The translations under genes and the position numbers were made by a program. Positions 8,560-17,242 of a stretch of 54,863 bases of DNA are shown here, one piece after another. Numbering within the stretch: position 1 is the first letter of the stretch; each line of letters starts with the position of its first letter. The notes beneath the pieces were generated by a model. The model had not been told where the DNA came from, did not search any database, and worked only from the letters and a program-made list of their open reading frames with translations. This DNA comes from Euryarchaeota archaeon UBA23 (GTDB taxonomy: Archaea; Thermoplasmatota; Poseidoniia; Poseidoniales; Thalassarchaeaceae). Location of the stretch: NCBI GenBank assembly GCA_002498725.1, contig DAIJ01000022.1:3582-58444 (forward strand). Reading direction: 5' to 3'.

Positions 8560-9288
8560 TCATTCCTCTTCAAAAGAGATTAATTCATCATCAGCTAACT
8601 CAAGCATTTCAGATACTTCTTCTTCATCTTCGGGATCAACTTGGGATGATTTGTAACGCCTTTCGCGTCTACGTCTAGCATCTGCGAGCCCCGGAACTAG
8701 AAGATCAAAATTATCGCTAGATTCACCGGAAGGTTCGAATGATTCAAGACTTCTGGATTGAATCCTCATCCGTTTGCGATCCTGTTCTAATCCATGCAGA
8801 ACTGTTCCGTGTTCAGCACCATTTAGGATATTTTCAATCGCAGGGGTTGCGAGAGCAAGTCCATCTTCGTCTCCAATTACCAAGACAGTAGAACCATAAA
8901 TTGCCATTTCAGTATCTGTTATCTCCTCAATAAGGCTACGAATTCTACCATTTCTTCCAATTAAACGACTTCTCATTCTACGTGTTTGGTTAGGTTGACG
9001 ACCGACCCATTCACGAATATCATACATACGCAAAAATACATCATCATCAAGCAATTTTACTGCTCTCTTGGGTGCAAGTCCTCGACCAATAGCACGAATT
9101 ACGTCAGGCATCTTCATGCGAATAATTAGGTCTACTTTTTCAGAGCCCCAGTCAGCGGAAACATCTCCTGTTGTTGAATCAACTTCTATTTCTGCACCAC
9201 ATGCTTTTTCAATCATTTTACGAGTACGTCCACCCTTTCCAATTAAGACCGCAATTCGATCTTTAGGTATACGTGCAAGTAACTCCAC
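8560..9288 (-). CDS. KH-domain protein, archaeal Dim2/Pno1 (Krr1-like) ribosome biogenesis factor
   Basis: This 242-residue protein has two KH domains. KH1 (about 8-75) has the loop GKGG at 17-20; KH2 (about 104-165) has GRNG at 111-114. This matches archaeal Dim2p, which binds the 3' end of 16S rRNA and aIF2 during small-subunit maturation (family knowledge). A tail of about 70 residues after KH2 is Ser/Arg- then Glu/Asp-rich and is longer than usual. The start is GTG 9288; the frame is open further upstream to the RIO1 gene, but similarity starts at the GTG. It is the last gene of the aIF1A-RIO1-KH cluster, a known archaeal gene neighbourhood. Confidence 0.88.
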   Translation of the reverse strand: MELLARIPKDRIAVLIGKGGRTRKMIEKACGAEIEVDSTTGDVSADWGSEKVDLIIRMKMPDVIRAIGRGLAPKRAVKLLDDDVFLRMYDIREWVGRQPNQTRRMRSRLIGRNGRIRSLIEEITDTEMAIYGSTVLVIGDEDGLALATPAIENILNGAEHGTVLHGLEQDRKRMRIQSRSLESFEPSGESSDNFDLLVPGLADARRRRERRYKSSQVDPEDEEEVSEMLELADDELISFEEE

Positions 9289-9314
9289 AGAAGTACTCGA
9301 AGCGTTCTCTCCGT

Positions 9315-10205
9315 TTAATCCCCACTAGGAAGTGCCGGGTATTCTGGAACAGGATCTTCAAGGACTCTAATCATAGAATCGGCTAGATTCACATTGTATC
9401 CTTTCTTATTTATCCAATCAACTAATCTAGTGACATCTCGCACTAGAAATTCATTTGAAGATGGATGAGCACTAACTACTGCCTGTCCTACATCAATTAT
9501 CCAAGGCTGATTATCATGCCACAATATGTTATATTCACTGAAATCAGAATGAGCTAAGTCACAATTCTGCCAACAAACTGCCATTATTTCCAATAATTCT
9601 TCAAACACTTTCATAGGATCATCGACTGATACATCTCTAAGACGTGGAGCAGGTTCATTCTCATTACCTACTAGATCCATTATCAATACGTTATTCAGAA
9701 GTGCATACGGTTTGGGAACCCTAATCCCATGTTTCCTCATTCTACGCATATTTCGATATTCCTTACGAACCCATATCTTAACCAATTCTCGATGACGTCT
9801 TTTAAGTCCACCAAAACGAGGATCTCCATCAATATATTTAGCTAGACTCTTGAAAACAGCATTAGTTGTATGAAATATCTTTACTGCTACTGGACCATGA
9901 TTAGTTGTGGCATGAAATACATGTGCCTCCTTTCCTCTAGCTATTGGATAATCAATTGTCTCTATCTCTCCTGATTGCATCAATTTGTGCAGGGAAAGAA
10001 GAGTTGATCGATCAAATACTGCATCGAAAACACGTCGGTCCACCCATTCATATCTTCCCGCTCCCAAGACTCCCTGAATCTTATCTTCAATTTCTTCAAA
10101 CATACGCTTGAAACGAGGTTCATTCATCCAGTCATATTCTTTTGAAGATTTCATTATCTCGTCAGGGTCAAAATTTTCCCAATCGGGATCAACCATAGGA
10201 ATCAC
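9315..10205 (-). CDS. rio1: RIO1-type serine/threonine protein kinase
   Basis: This 296-residue protein has the RIO fold: the nucleotide loop GKEAHVFHA (91-99), catalytic Lys K109 in VAVKIFH, the flexible-loop region 113-140, the catalytic loop HSDFSEYN (219-226, D221) and the metal loop IDVGQ (D238). RIO1 kinases/ATPases act in late 40S/30S subunit maturation. The GTG start overlaps the aIF1A stop as GTGA; an ATG three codons later is an alternative. The neighbours, aIF1A and the KH protein Dim2, act in the same process, so the three form a small-subunit maturation and initiation operon. Confidence 0.95.
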   Translation of the reverse strand: MIPMVDPDWENFDPDEIMKSSKEYDWMNEPRFKRMFEEIEDKIQGVLGAGRYEWVDRRVFDAVFDRSTLLSLHKLMQSGEIETIDYPIARGKEAHVFHATTNHGPVAVKIFHTTNAVFKSLAKYIDGDPRFGGLKRRHRELVKIWVRKEYRNMRRMRKHGIRVPKPYALLNNVLIMDLVGNENEPAPRLRDVSVDDPMKVFEELLEIMAVCWQNCDLAHSDFSEYNILWHDNQPWIIDVGQAVVSAHPSSNEFLVRDVTRLVDWINKKGYNVNLADSMIRVLEDPVPEYPALPSGD

Positions 10206-10756
10206 CCAAAGAAAGAATCGATATCATCATCATCATCGTCATCAGACCAAACTGAAGCGGGAGATGATATGCTTTCTTCTTCAACAACTTCATTTTCAAT
10301 ATCATCAGAATCACTGTCTTCTTCTGGTGATTCTGAATTATCATCAATTTCATTAGTTACTGAATCGTCATTAGAATCATCATATTGATCTTCAGACATT
10401 CCAAATAAATCTACTATCTCTGGAAGTACGCCCTTGCGAGACAAGTAAATTGATTGTGTCTTAGTATAACGCATTCTAACATCTGCCTTTGATTCCTGAA
10501 AATCCCACGGCTGTACAATGATCAAGTCACCTTCACGAACCCACTGACGACGGCGCATCTTTCCAGGAATTCTAGCAATGCGACTTTCTCCATCTTCACA
10601 TACCGCACGAACTCTGCGACCACCAAGAATTTGATCTGCTATAGCAAACATCTCGTTTATTTTCTTATTAGGAAGAGGTACTCTAATCCTATCGCCTGAA
10701 CCAGACTCAAGTTGAGCCAGTAACTCAGCATCTACACGCTCCTCTCGACGCGCCAT
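10202..10756 (-). CDS. eif1A: translation initiation factor aIF1A with long acidic C-terminal tail
   Basis: This protein of about 184 residues binds the A site of the small ribosomal subunit during initiation. Residues 22-118 form the S1-like OB domain, with the family segments IRVPLPNKKINEMF, GRRVRAVCEDG and RIPGKMRRRQWVREGDLI. Residues 119-184 are an acidic tail rich in Asp, Glu and Ser ending SDDDDDDDIDSFFG; most archaeal aIF1A proteins lack such a tail, whereas eukaryotic eIF1A has one. The ATG at 10756 is preferred; a GTG at 10777 would add seven residues. It is the first gene of the aIF1A-RIO1-KH cluster. Confidence 0.93.
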   Translation of the reverse strand: MARREERVDAELLAQLESGSGDRIRVPLPNKKINEMFAIADQILGGRRVRAVCEDGESRIARIPGKMRRRQWVREGDLIIVQPWDFQESKADVRMRYTKTQSIYLSRKGVLPEIVDLFGMSEDQYDDSNDDSVTNEIDDNSESPEEDSDSDDIENEVVEEESISSPASVWSDDDDDDDIDSFFG

Positions 10757-10777
10757 TGGCAGTCGGTTGAGAGCCAC

Positions 10778-10818
10778 CTATGTGAAACCATGCCTCGATG
10801 TAATCTGATATCACATAG
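10778..10818. repeat. inverted repeat between nuoN and the aIF1A gene
   Basis: CTATGTGA (10778-10785) and TCACATAG (10811-10818) are perfect complements with a 25-nt spacer. The repeat spans the end of nuoN and the whole gap before the aIF1A gene. It may be a terminator-like stem for the complex I transcript or an operator for the aIF1A operon. No T-tract follows. Confidence 0.35.
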
Positions 10819-12487
10819 TAGAGACGGCATCAGTTACAAGTCCTAGGAGATATTCTGCGCCTGATCCGATACCAAAGAATACCGTCAAAAATGTCAGAAC
10901 AATAATTGAATTACGAAGGAAATATGCACTTCTAAGTGGTTTCGATGATTCTGGTTCCTCAAAGAACATAACTAGACAGATTCGTAGATAGTAGAATAAT
11001 GAAAGTGCACTGTTAATGACTATAGCTATTGCTAACCAGAAAACTGGATCGACCGATTCGGCCCAAGGCAATATTGCATCCGCTGAGGAGCTACCTGTTC
11101 CGGCACTTATGTTTACAATACCATTGATCATCAATAATTTGCTCAAAAATCCTGAAAGTGGAGGGACACCAGCTAGTGCTAACATGAATATAAACATCGA
11201 TCCAGCCATCATTGGATCTCTGCTGGCAAGACCATGCAGATCTTTCAATTGATGACTTCTTCCCTCAATTTCCAACATACTCAATACAAGAAATGCTCCA
11301 AGTTTGAAAAGAACAAGAATAGTAAGGTGGAATACTATTGCAATAAGTACCATCTCATTTGCTTCGGATGATCCCAGTCCACTCCCTACAGCAGCAATTG
11401 CAGCCAACATATATCCCGCATGTGCAACACTTGAGTAAGCGAGCATTCTCTTTGGATTTCTACTAGTCAGAGCAGCAAGATTACCCCAAGTCATAGTAAT
11501 AATAGCAATTATTGCAAGAAGTACATACCAGAAAGCATCTCCTTCTTCAGGCATTGTTATCTGAATGAGAACTCTGAAAAGAGCAACAAATCCCATTGCC
11601 TTAGATGCAGTAGCAAGAACACCCGCAACTGGAGAGGAAGAGCCAGCATAAGCATCTGGGGCAGCAAGATGAAATGGAGCGGCACTTACTTTGAAACCAA
11701 AAGCAACTAACATAAGGCCAACGCCAATTACTGCCAATGGATCCAGTGAATCCATAGAGGACCAGGAATTAGATAGAGTGTCGAAATCAAGATCTCCAGC
11801 CCAGAGATAAACTAGAGACATTCCATAGATACCAGTAGCACTTGCTACTGACCCTACTATGAAATACTTAGCACCGGCTTCACCACCTGTAGCCTCCTCT
11901 TTATGGAATGCAACTAAAATATAGGCAGCAAGACTGGCCAACTCTATTGAAACAAACATAAAGAATAGATTTGTTGACATAGCCATTAAACTCATACCAA
12001 GTCCAACCATCATCATCAGTATGTAGAAATCAACTTGTCTGCGGTTATCCATCAATGCAGAAATTAAAGCATTTGAACGGGCTTCAGAATCACTATCTTT
12101 TGGTGCTCTAGCGGTTACCTTTGCAGGCATTCTGTAAGTAGTAGCTATACATGCAAGAAGTAAGGCACCATAGAAAATAAATGACATTAAGCGAGTAAAT
12201 TGGGTGACCTCAATTACATCACCAATAGTTCCAGAAGCAGATTTAATTTCTAAGAATGAAAATAAGAATGCTAAAGAAAATATTGCTACAGTCATTCTTC
12301 CTGGCAAACGAGGATCTGCTGTTAACTTGAAGCGAGTACCGCCTATGAATATTGGAATCCGCATTCTGGTAAGTGGCAGACGCATCTTTGCGTCACCTAC
12401 ATTGGGCAGAAGTATAGAAAGAATAATTCCTAATACTAAAATTAGCTCTGGTAGAATTAACTCCATTTCTTCATATGAAAGTATCAA
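10811..12487 (-). CDS. nuoN: complex I subunit N (antiporter-like membrane subunit)
   Basis: This 558-residue polytopic protein is one of the three Mrp-antiporter-like proton channels of complex I. The conserved channel segments are visible: the Glu in MFVSIELASLAAYILVAF, and Lys-containing FGFKVSAAPFHLAAPDAYAG. Residues about 115-150 form a cytosolic loop (MPAKVTARAPKDSDSEARS) that is longer than usual. TTG 12487 is used because GGGGTGA lies four bases upstream and the codon overlaps the nuoM stop; ATG 12466 is an alternative. It is the last gene of the nuo operon. Confidence 0.92.
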   Translation of the reverse strand: MILSYEEMELILPELILVLGIILSILLPNVGDAKMRLPLTRMRIPIFIGGTRFKLTADPRLPGRMTVAIFSLAFLFSFLEIKSASGTIGDVIEVTQFTRLMSFIFYGALLLACIATTYRMPAKVTARAPKDSDSEARSNALISALMDNRRQVDFYILMMMVGLGMSLMAMSTNLFFMFVSIELASLAAYILVAFHKEEATGGEAGAKYFIVGSVASATGIYGMSLVYLWAGDLDFDTLSNSWSSMDSLDPLAVIGVGLMLVAFGFKVSAAPFHLAAPDAYAGSSSPVAGVLATASKAMGFVALFRVLIQITMPEEGDAFWYVLLAIIAIITMTWGNLAALTSRNPKRMLAYSSVAHAGYMLAAIAAVGSGLGSSEANEMVLIAIVFHLTILVLFKLGAFLVLSMLEIEGRSHQLKDLHGLASRDPMMAGSMFIFMLALAGVPPLSGFLSKLLMINGIVNISAGTGSSSADAILPWAESVDPVFWLAIAIVINSALSLFYYLRICLVMFFEEPESSKPLRSAYFLRNSIIVLTFLTVFFGIGSGAEYLLGLVTDAVSTM

Positions 12488-14097
12488 GGTTTCACCCCCT
12501 GAGAATTCATTGCTGAAATTAGGGTCTCAATCATGAAATCGGTTGACCATTCAGACATCATATCCCAAAATATGAATGGCATAATTCCGAAAATAATTGT
12601 CAGGGCACCTAGGATAAGCATCCCAGTATTTTCATGCCATGTTATATCTCTCGGTTCTTCCCCATGTAAAGATTCAGGAAGAATGCCAACATGAGGATCT
12701 CCTCCTTCAAATATTGTCCTTTGCATACTTGTAAGATAGTACACTGCCGTTATTATTAGAGTAAGTGCAGGAAGTAAAACTAGCCATCCGAAAGTCATCC
12801 AGAAAGCAATCATTACAGCAACCTCAGCAACAAACCCAGCTAGTAGTGGAAGGCCAAGACTTGCCATCCATCCTAACATCATATGTCCTGCTAACCATGG
12901 AGAATGATGGGCAATACCTCGCATTGAGCCTATCTCTAAGGTATGATAGTGATGTTTGAAAGCACCAGCAACTGCGAATAGTAGAGGGCTGATTATACCA
13001 TGAGCAAACATCATGAATAATGCACCTGCAATTCCAAGTGGTTGCATAGTGGCTATACCAAGGAATATCAGCCCCATGTGAGATACTGACGAATAAGCAA
13101 CCATTCTCTTTAGATTCGTCTGACCCATACAAACTATAGCTCCGTAGACCAAACTTGCCATTCCGAGGATAATCAAAAGAGAACTGAAAATAATTGTAGA
13201 TTCAGGGAATATTGTTACTGCAATTCGTATGAATCCATATGCCCCCATCTTAAGCATAACACCTGCCAGTAGCATAGAACCAGCAGTTGGTGCCTGAACA
13301 TGGGCGTCAGGCAACCAAGTGTGAACAGGTACACTAGGCATTTTAGTTGCAAATCCAACCAATAAAAGAATCCAAACAAAATGTCTCAGACCATTGCTAG
13401 CAATTAAGCCATCTCCTGAAGATTGCATAGTCATAGATACTAAATCAAAATGATGACCTGTAAGTGTACCTGCCAAATTAGGGTCATTCGTGTTGAAGTA
13501 CATCACAAGTATTCCAATTAACATTAGAACACTTGCAGTAAAGGTATAGATGAAAAATTTCATAGAAGCATAACGACGATCATTGCCACCCCAAATGAGA
13601 ATAAGGAAGAACATTGGAATCAAAGTTAATTCCCAAAATACGTAGAATACGAATAAATCTAAGACTACGAACACACCAAGTAATGCCCCTTCCATAATAA
13701 GTATTAGAGGATGGAAAATATGTCCTTTCTTCGCATCCCACTCAACAAGCATAGAAATAGGTATTAGCATAGCTGTAAGCCAAATCATAGGAAATGAAAG
13801 TGCATCTGCTCCAACTGTCCAACGTACACCTATTGATTCAAGAAGAATCACAGGTTCATTTTCGAATACATAGGTTCCCTGAGTAATATTCAACCAATCG
13901 GTATTTCCTATTTGGCCGAGGAAAAGCATTGTTGTGATAGCAAAAATTGCTAAAGCAAGACTCATTGATAGCGAACGAGAAATTTTACGAATATAGTCAG
14001 CCATACTTGGAGGTGCTATATTAGGGATAATTAACAATGCTAGACCAAGAGCAATTGGAGAGATAGTTATGAATGTAAGAGGATCTGATGTAATCAC
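12484..14097 (-). CDS. nuoM: complex I subunit M (antiporter-like membrane subunit)
   Basis: This protein of about 537 residues has some 14 membrane segments. The key channel residues are in place: Glu in VFWELTLIPMFFLIL and Lys in ATKMPSVPVHTWLPDAH, the NuoM/ND4 signatures. A start at GTG 14097 is preferred because GGGGGGTGA lies just before it and the codon overlaps the nuoL stop (TAGTG); ATG 14112 would give five more residues. It forms part of the membrane arm between NuoL and NuoN. Confidence 0.93.
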   Translation of the reverse strand: MITSDPLTFITISPIALGLALLIIPNIAPPSMADYIRKISRSLSMSLALAIFAITTMLFLGQIGNTDWLNITQGTYVFENEPVILLESIGVRWTVGADALSFPMIWLTAMLIPISMLVEWDAKKGHIFHPLILIMEGALLGVFVVLDLFVFYVFWELTLIPMFFLILIWGGNDRRYASMKFFIYTFTASVLMLIGILVMYFNTNDPNLAGTLTGHHFDLVSMTMQSSGDGLIASNGLRHFVWILLLVGFATKMPSVPVHTWLPDAHVQAPTAGSMLLAGVMLKMGAYGFIRIAVTIFPESTIIFSSLLIILGMASLVYGAIVCMGQTNLKRMVAYSSVSHMGLIFLGIATMQPLGIAGALFMMFAHGIISPLLFAVAGAFKHHYHTLEIGSMRGIAHHSPWLAGHMMLGWMASLGLPLLAGFVAEVAVMIAFWMTFGWLVLLPALTLIITAVYYLTSMQRTIFEGGDPHVGILPESLHGEEPRDITWHENTGMLILGALTIIFGIMPFIFWDMMSEWSTDFMIETLISAMNSQGVKP

Positions 14098-16391
14098 TAA
14101 TTCACCCCCCATATAAGAGCAAATATACTCAATGCACCTACTGCTGCCATCAGAATATAATCTCTAGCACTACCAGTTGTTACTTTACGAATTTGTACTG
14201 ATCCTAATACTGAATTAGACTCTATCTGCTTGATTACTCCATCAATTACTGTTCTATCAAACCAAGCTGTGAAGTTGGAAAATGGAATAATTGTACGAGC
14301 AAGTATACCTTCGTAAAGATCATCAAAGTAAAGACGATTTTGTAATGCATCGGCTAATTGTGAATTGGCTATTTCGTCAACATTCTGACTACCGAATTTA
14401 CCCGACAAAGATGTTAACCAATGAATGACTGGTGTAGCTTTTTCTCCCTCCTTAAGAGCGCCACCATAAATGCGTGCAGCCATAACAGGTCCAATAATAA
14501 AAGAAAGGAATATTGTAGTCCAACCTACGTATCTTAATTTTAAATCGTCAGGTAAGAATGCATGATCTAATTCATAAATTACTTGTTTGAGGAAAGTTGC
14601 TTTGTGTATAGATAAGTGATTTTCTTCACCTGAAAGCCAATCTACCATTCCATATAAAGCAAGACCAAATCCACCAATGGCAGTGATTATTGAAAGAATC
14701 ACGAGAGGAGTCTTGATCCAAGGAGTGGTTTCATGAACATGATCAACAAGTTGATTCTTTGGTTCTCCCGCGAATGTCATGAACCACATTCTTGACATGT
14801 AAAAACCAGTCATTCCTGCAGTTGCTAAAAGTAACAAAGCGGGACCAATGAGTTCTTCTGCTCCATGGAAGTAAGCATACCATGTTTTTGCAATTATTAC
14901 TTCCTTAGACCAGAAGCCACCAATAAGTGGAATACCAATTATTGACATTGATCCAAACATCATCGCTGTAGCAGTTACTGGTAATTTACTTGCTAGACCA
15001 CCCATGTTCCGCATATCTTGAGGATCGAAATCATGATCATCATCACCATGATGATGAAGATGATCATGAGCATGATGAACCTCATGAATAACAGAACCAC
15101 TAGCCATGAAGAGCATGCCCTTTGCCATTGCATGATTGAATAAATGGAATAAAGAACCACCAAATACTAGAGCACCAGCATGATGCTTGCCGCTATTAAA
15201 CAACCAAAGAGTAGCACCGAGACCTGTAAAGATATATGCAAGTTGGCTCATTGTTGAATAAGCAAGTACCTTCTTGATATCATTTTGGACAAATGCAATT
15301 GCAGCCGCCATAAATGCGGTAATACCTCCTATCCAAGCTACAATAAGTCCTAGTTCCTCCATACCTGCAACTCCATGATGATGAATGTCGACAAATGGGA
15401 CCATACGTGCAACAAGGTAAAGTCCTGCATTAACCATTGTTGCAGCATGAATAAGGGCAGAAACTGGAGTCGGTCCTTCCATTGCATCGGGTAGCCAAAC
15501 ATGTAATGGGAACTGTGCTGATTTACCTACTGCTCCAATAAATAACATTAGAAGTGCTGTTTGTAATTCAGCAGAATCCACCGCAACACCACCTACTCCT
15601 GTATCTGGATGATCGAACACTACTGCAAAATCTAGAGAACCATATATGTCGTATAGCATTAGTAAACCAATCATTAGGAATACATCACCAACACGAGTTG
15701 TTAGAAACGCCTTCTTTGCCGCGTAGGCCGCGCTTGGCTTCCAATAATAGAAGCCAATTAGTAAATAAGAACATAGACCCATTATCTCCCAAAATATAAA
15801 CAGCCATAGGAAATTATCAGCGAGAACCATACCAAACATACCCATGCTAAATAGAACAAACTCAGCAAAGAATCTATGATTTGAATTGTCATTTATTGAG
15901 TCTGTTGTCATATATCCTATTGCAAACCAACATATCAAAAAGCACAAGAAAGTTGCAACAAATAAGAGCATAATACTCAAAGAATCTAAGTAAATACCGA
16001 ATCCTATGCCACTGAATCCTGATGTGGCTATAGACCAACTATCATCACCATAAGTTAGAACATCAAAAGATAGCCAAGACAATGGTTCTCCGGTTTCGAC
16101 ATGACCATGATCTGATAAATAGTCACAAATCATCCATATAGATGTCGAAAGAGACAGGGAAAGAGCACCTAAACCAAGTACTCCTCCTTCTTTCAGATTA
16201 TTAACCCAGAAATTGTGCTTATTCCAAATCTGCCCTACAATAGCGATAATGAAGAAGAAAATGAATGGAGATGCTATTATTAGCCACCAGTAATCTGTAG
16301 AATTTTCATTTGTTAGGTATAGGTAAGGAACAACTAATAGGAATGGAATAATGTATAGGAGTCTATCCCACTCTTGTTTGTTTTCACCCAT
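14097..16391 (-). CDS. nuoL: complex I subunit L (distal antiporter-like subunit)
   Basis: This 764-residue protein is longer than the usual 600-650. Channel signatures are present: FWEIMGLCSYLLIGFYYWKPSA and GKSAQFPLHVWLPDAMEGPTPVSALIHAATMV. A His/Asp-rich loop (VHHAHDHLHHHGDDDHDFD) precedes the conserved QDMRNMGGL segment; such loops occur in other NuoL proteins and could bind metal. The C-terminal part carries the long lateral helix region and a final membrane helix. The ATG at 16391 has a GAGGTGAT SD. Confidence 0.95.
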   Translation of the reverse strand: MGENKQEWDRLLYIIPFLLVVPYLYLTNENSTDYWWLIIASPFIFFFIIAIVGQIWNKHNFWVNNLKEGGVLGLGALSLSLSTSIWMICDYLSDHGHVETGEPLSWLSFDVLTYGDDSWSIATSGFSGIGFGIYLDSLSIMLLFVATFLCFLICWFAIGYMTTDSINDNSNHRFFAEFVLFSMGMFGMVLADNFLWLFIFWEIMGLCSYLLIGFYYWKPSAAYAAKKAFLTTRVGDVFLMIGLLMLYDIYGSLDFAVVFDHPDTGVGGVAVDSAELQTALLMLFIGAVGKSAQFPLHVWLPDAMEGPTPVSALIHAATMVNAGLYLVARMVPFVDIHHHGVAGMEELGLIVAWIGGITAFMAAAIAFVQNDIKKVLAYSTMSQLAYIFTGLGATLWLFNSGKHHAGALVFGGSLFHLFNHAMAKGMLFMASGSVIHEVHHAHDHLHHHGDDDHDFDPQDMRNMGGLASKLPVTATAMMFGSMSIIGIPLIGGFWSKEVIIAKTWYAYFHGAEELIGPALLLLATAGMTGFYMSRMWFMTFAGEPKNQLVDHVHETTPWIKTPLVILSIITAIGGFGLALYGMVDWLSGEENHLSIHKATFLKQVIYELDHAFLPDDLKLRYVGWTTIFLSFIIGPVMAARIYGGALKEGEKATPVIHWLTSLSGKFGSQNVDEIANSQLADALQNRLYFDDLYEGILARTIIPFSNFTAWFDRTVIDGVIKQIESNSVLGSVQIRKVTTGSARDYILMAAVGALSIFALIWGVN

Positions 16392-16400
16392 ATTATCACC

Positions 16401-16703
16401 TCAATTTTTCAATAAGTTTGCCTCATCAAGAGAAATAGTATCTTGTGTACTGTACAAAGAAAGGAGAATTGCAAGACCAATTGCAACCTCAGCAGCAGCT
16501 ATTGCGATTGCAATAGCGGTGAATACCCATCCATCTACAGATTCGTAGTATAATGCACCCGCAACAAAATTTAGATTTGCTGCATTTAACATAAGCTCTA
16601 TACACATCAGAACTACAATAGCGTTCTTTCTACTAAAGGCACCGACTAGACCTATTCCAAATAGAATTACACCTAGACCAACGATCCAACTAATCTCTAT
16701 CAT
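16401..16703 (-). CDS. nuoK: complex I subunit K
   Basis: This 100-residue protein has three membrane helices and the ND4L/NuoK features: two buried glutamates (in MCIELMLNAANLNF and AAAEVAIGLAI). It is part of the proton path beside NuoJ and NuoN. The ATG overlaps the previous stop as TAATG, indicating translational coupling. Confidence 0.94.
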   Translation of the reverse strand: MIEISWIVGLGVILFGIGLVGAFSRKNAIVVLMCIELMLNAANLNFVAGALYYESVDGWVFTAIAIAIAAAEVAIGLAILLSLYSTQDTISLDEANLLKN

Positions 16704-16972
16704 TACTCATCGCCACCCATGTCGTAAAGCAGATTTACAAGACGCTCATCTCGTACCAGATAAGAAGATCCAATCATTGCCATTGACAGAAGAATCCCCA
16801 GAACAAGAGTTACTAGTGCCCAATCAGAAAGAATAGATACTGCAAAATCAATTGTTGTTGGCGCAACTGATTCTGACGAATCACTCCACATTGGGTGCTT
16901 CATCACCTCACGCAGAAGTATCAGAACGAAAGTAAATACTCCGACTTTAGCGAATATACTTACAACCTTCAT
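16703..16972 (-). CDS. nuoJ2: complex I subunit J, C-terminal half (J2)
   Basis: This 89-residue protein has two membrane helices (about 8-22 and 50-70) separated by a polar loop, matching the C-terminal part of ordinary NuoJ in size and position. The ATG overlaps the J1 stop as ATGA, with GGTGAT upstream, so the split is a true two-gene arrangement. A split nuoJ is also known from halophilic archaea. Confidence 0.78.
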   Translation of the reverse strand: MKVVSIFAKVGVFTFVLILLREVMKHPMWSDSSESVAPTTIDFAVSILSDWALVTLVLGILLSMAMIGSSYLVRDERLVNLLYDMGGDE

Positions 16973-17238
16973 TCTACATCACCATCCTGAATTTGTCGAC
17001 GAGTCAGCATAACTCCAAATTGGACTACTAGCATTACTGAACCTAAGTAAACAAGAATCTGGATGGCAGCTAGCATCTCAGCATGAGCCAACACAAATAC
17101 ACCTGCAACCGCAAAGAATGTCATCATCAATGAAAGAAGTGAGTGTGCTACTCTTCTTGCATAAACACAACCAAGTGCGCCAGAAATAGCAGATAAGGCC
17201 AAGATTACGAAGGCAATCGCCTCAAAATCAACATTCAT
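16969..17238 (-). CDS. nuoJ1: complex I subunit J, N-terminal half (J1)
   Basis: This 89-residue protein has three membrane helices. It matches the first half of NuoJ/ND6, including FFAVAGVFVLAHAEMLAAIQILVYLGSVMLVV, which contains the conserved pi-bulge helix and its Glu. It ends RRQIQDGDVE just where NuoJ is divided. The ATG at 17238 lies five bases after the nuoI stop. Confidence 0.88.
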   Translation of the reverse strand: MNVDFEAIAFVILALSAISGALGCVYARRVAHSLLSLMMTFFAVAGVFVLAHAEMLAAIQILVYLGSVMLVVQFGVMLTRRQIQDGDVE

Positions 17239-17242
17239 ATTA

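Noticed and set aside
16703..17238. The split of nuoJ as a frameshift error
   Set aside because: The two halves overlap as ATGA with a GGTGAT site before the second ATG, each half is a sensible length, and split nuoJ is known in other archaea.
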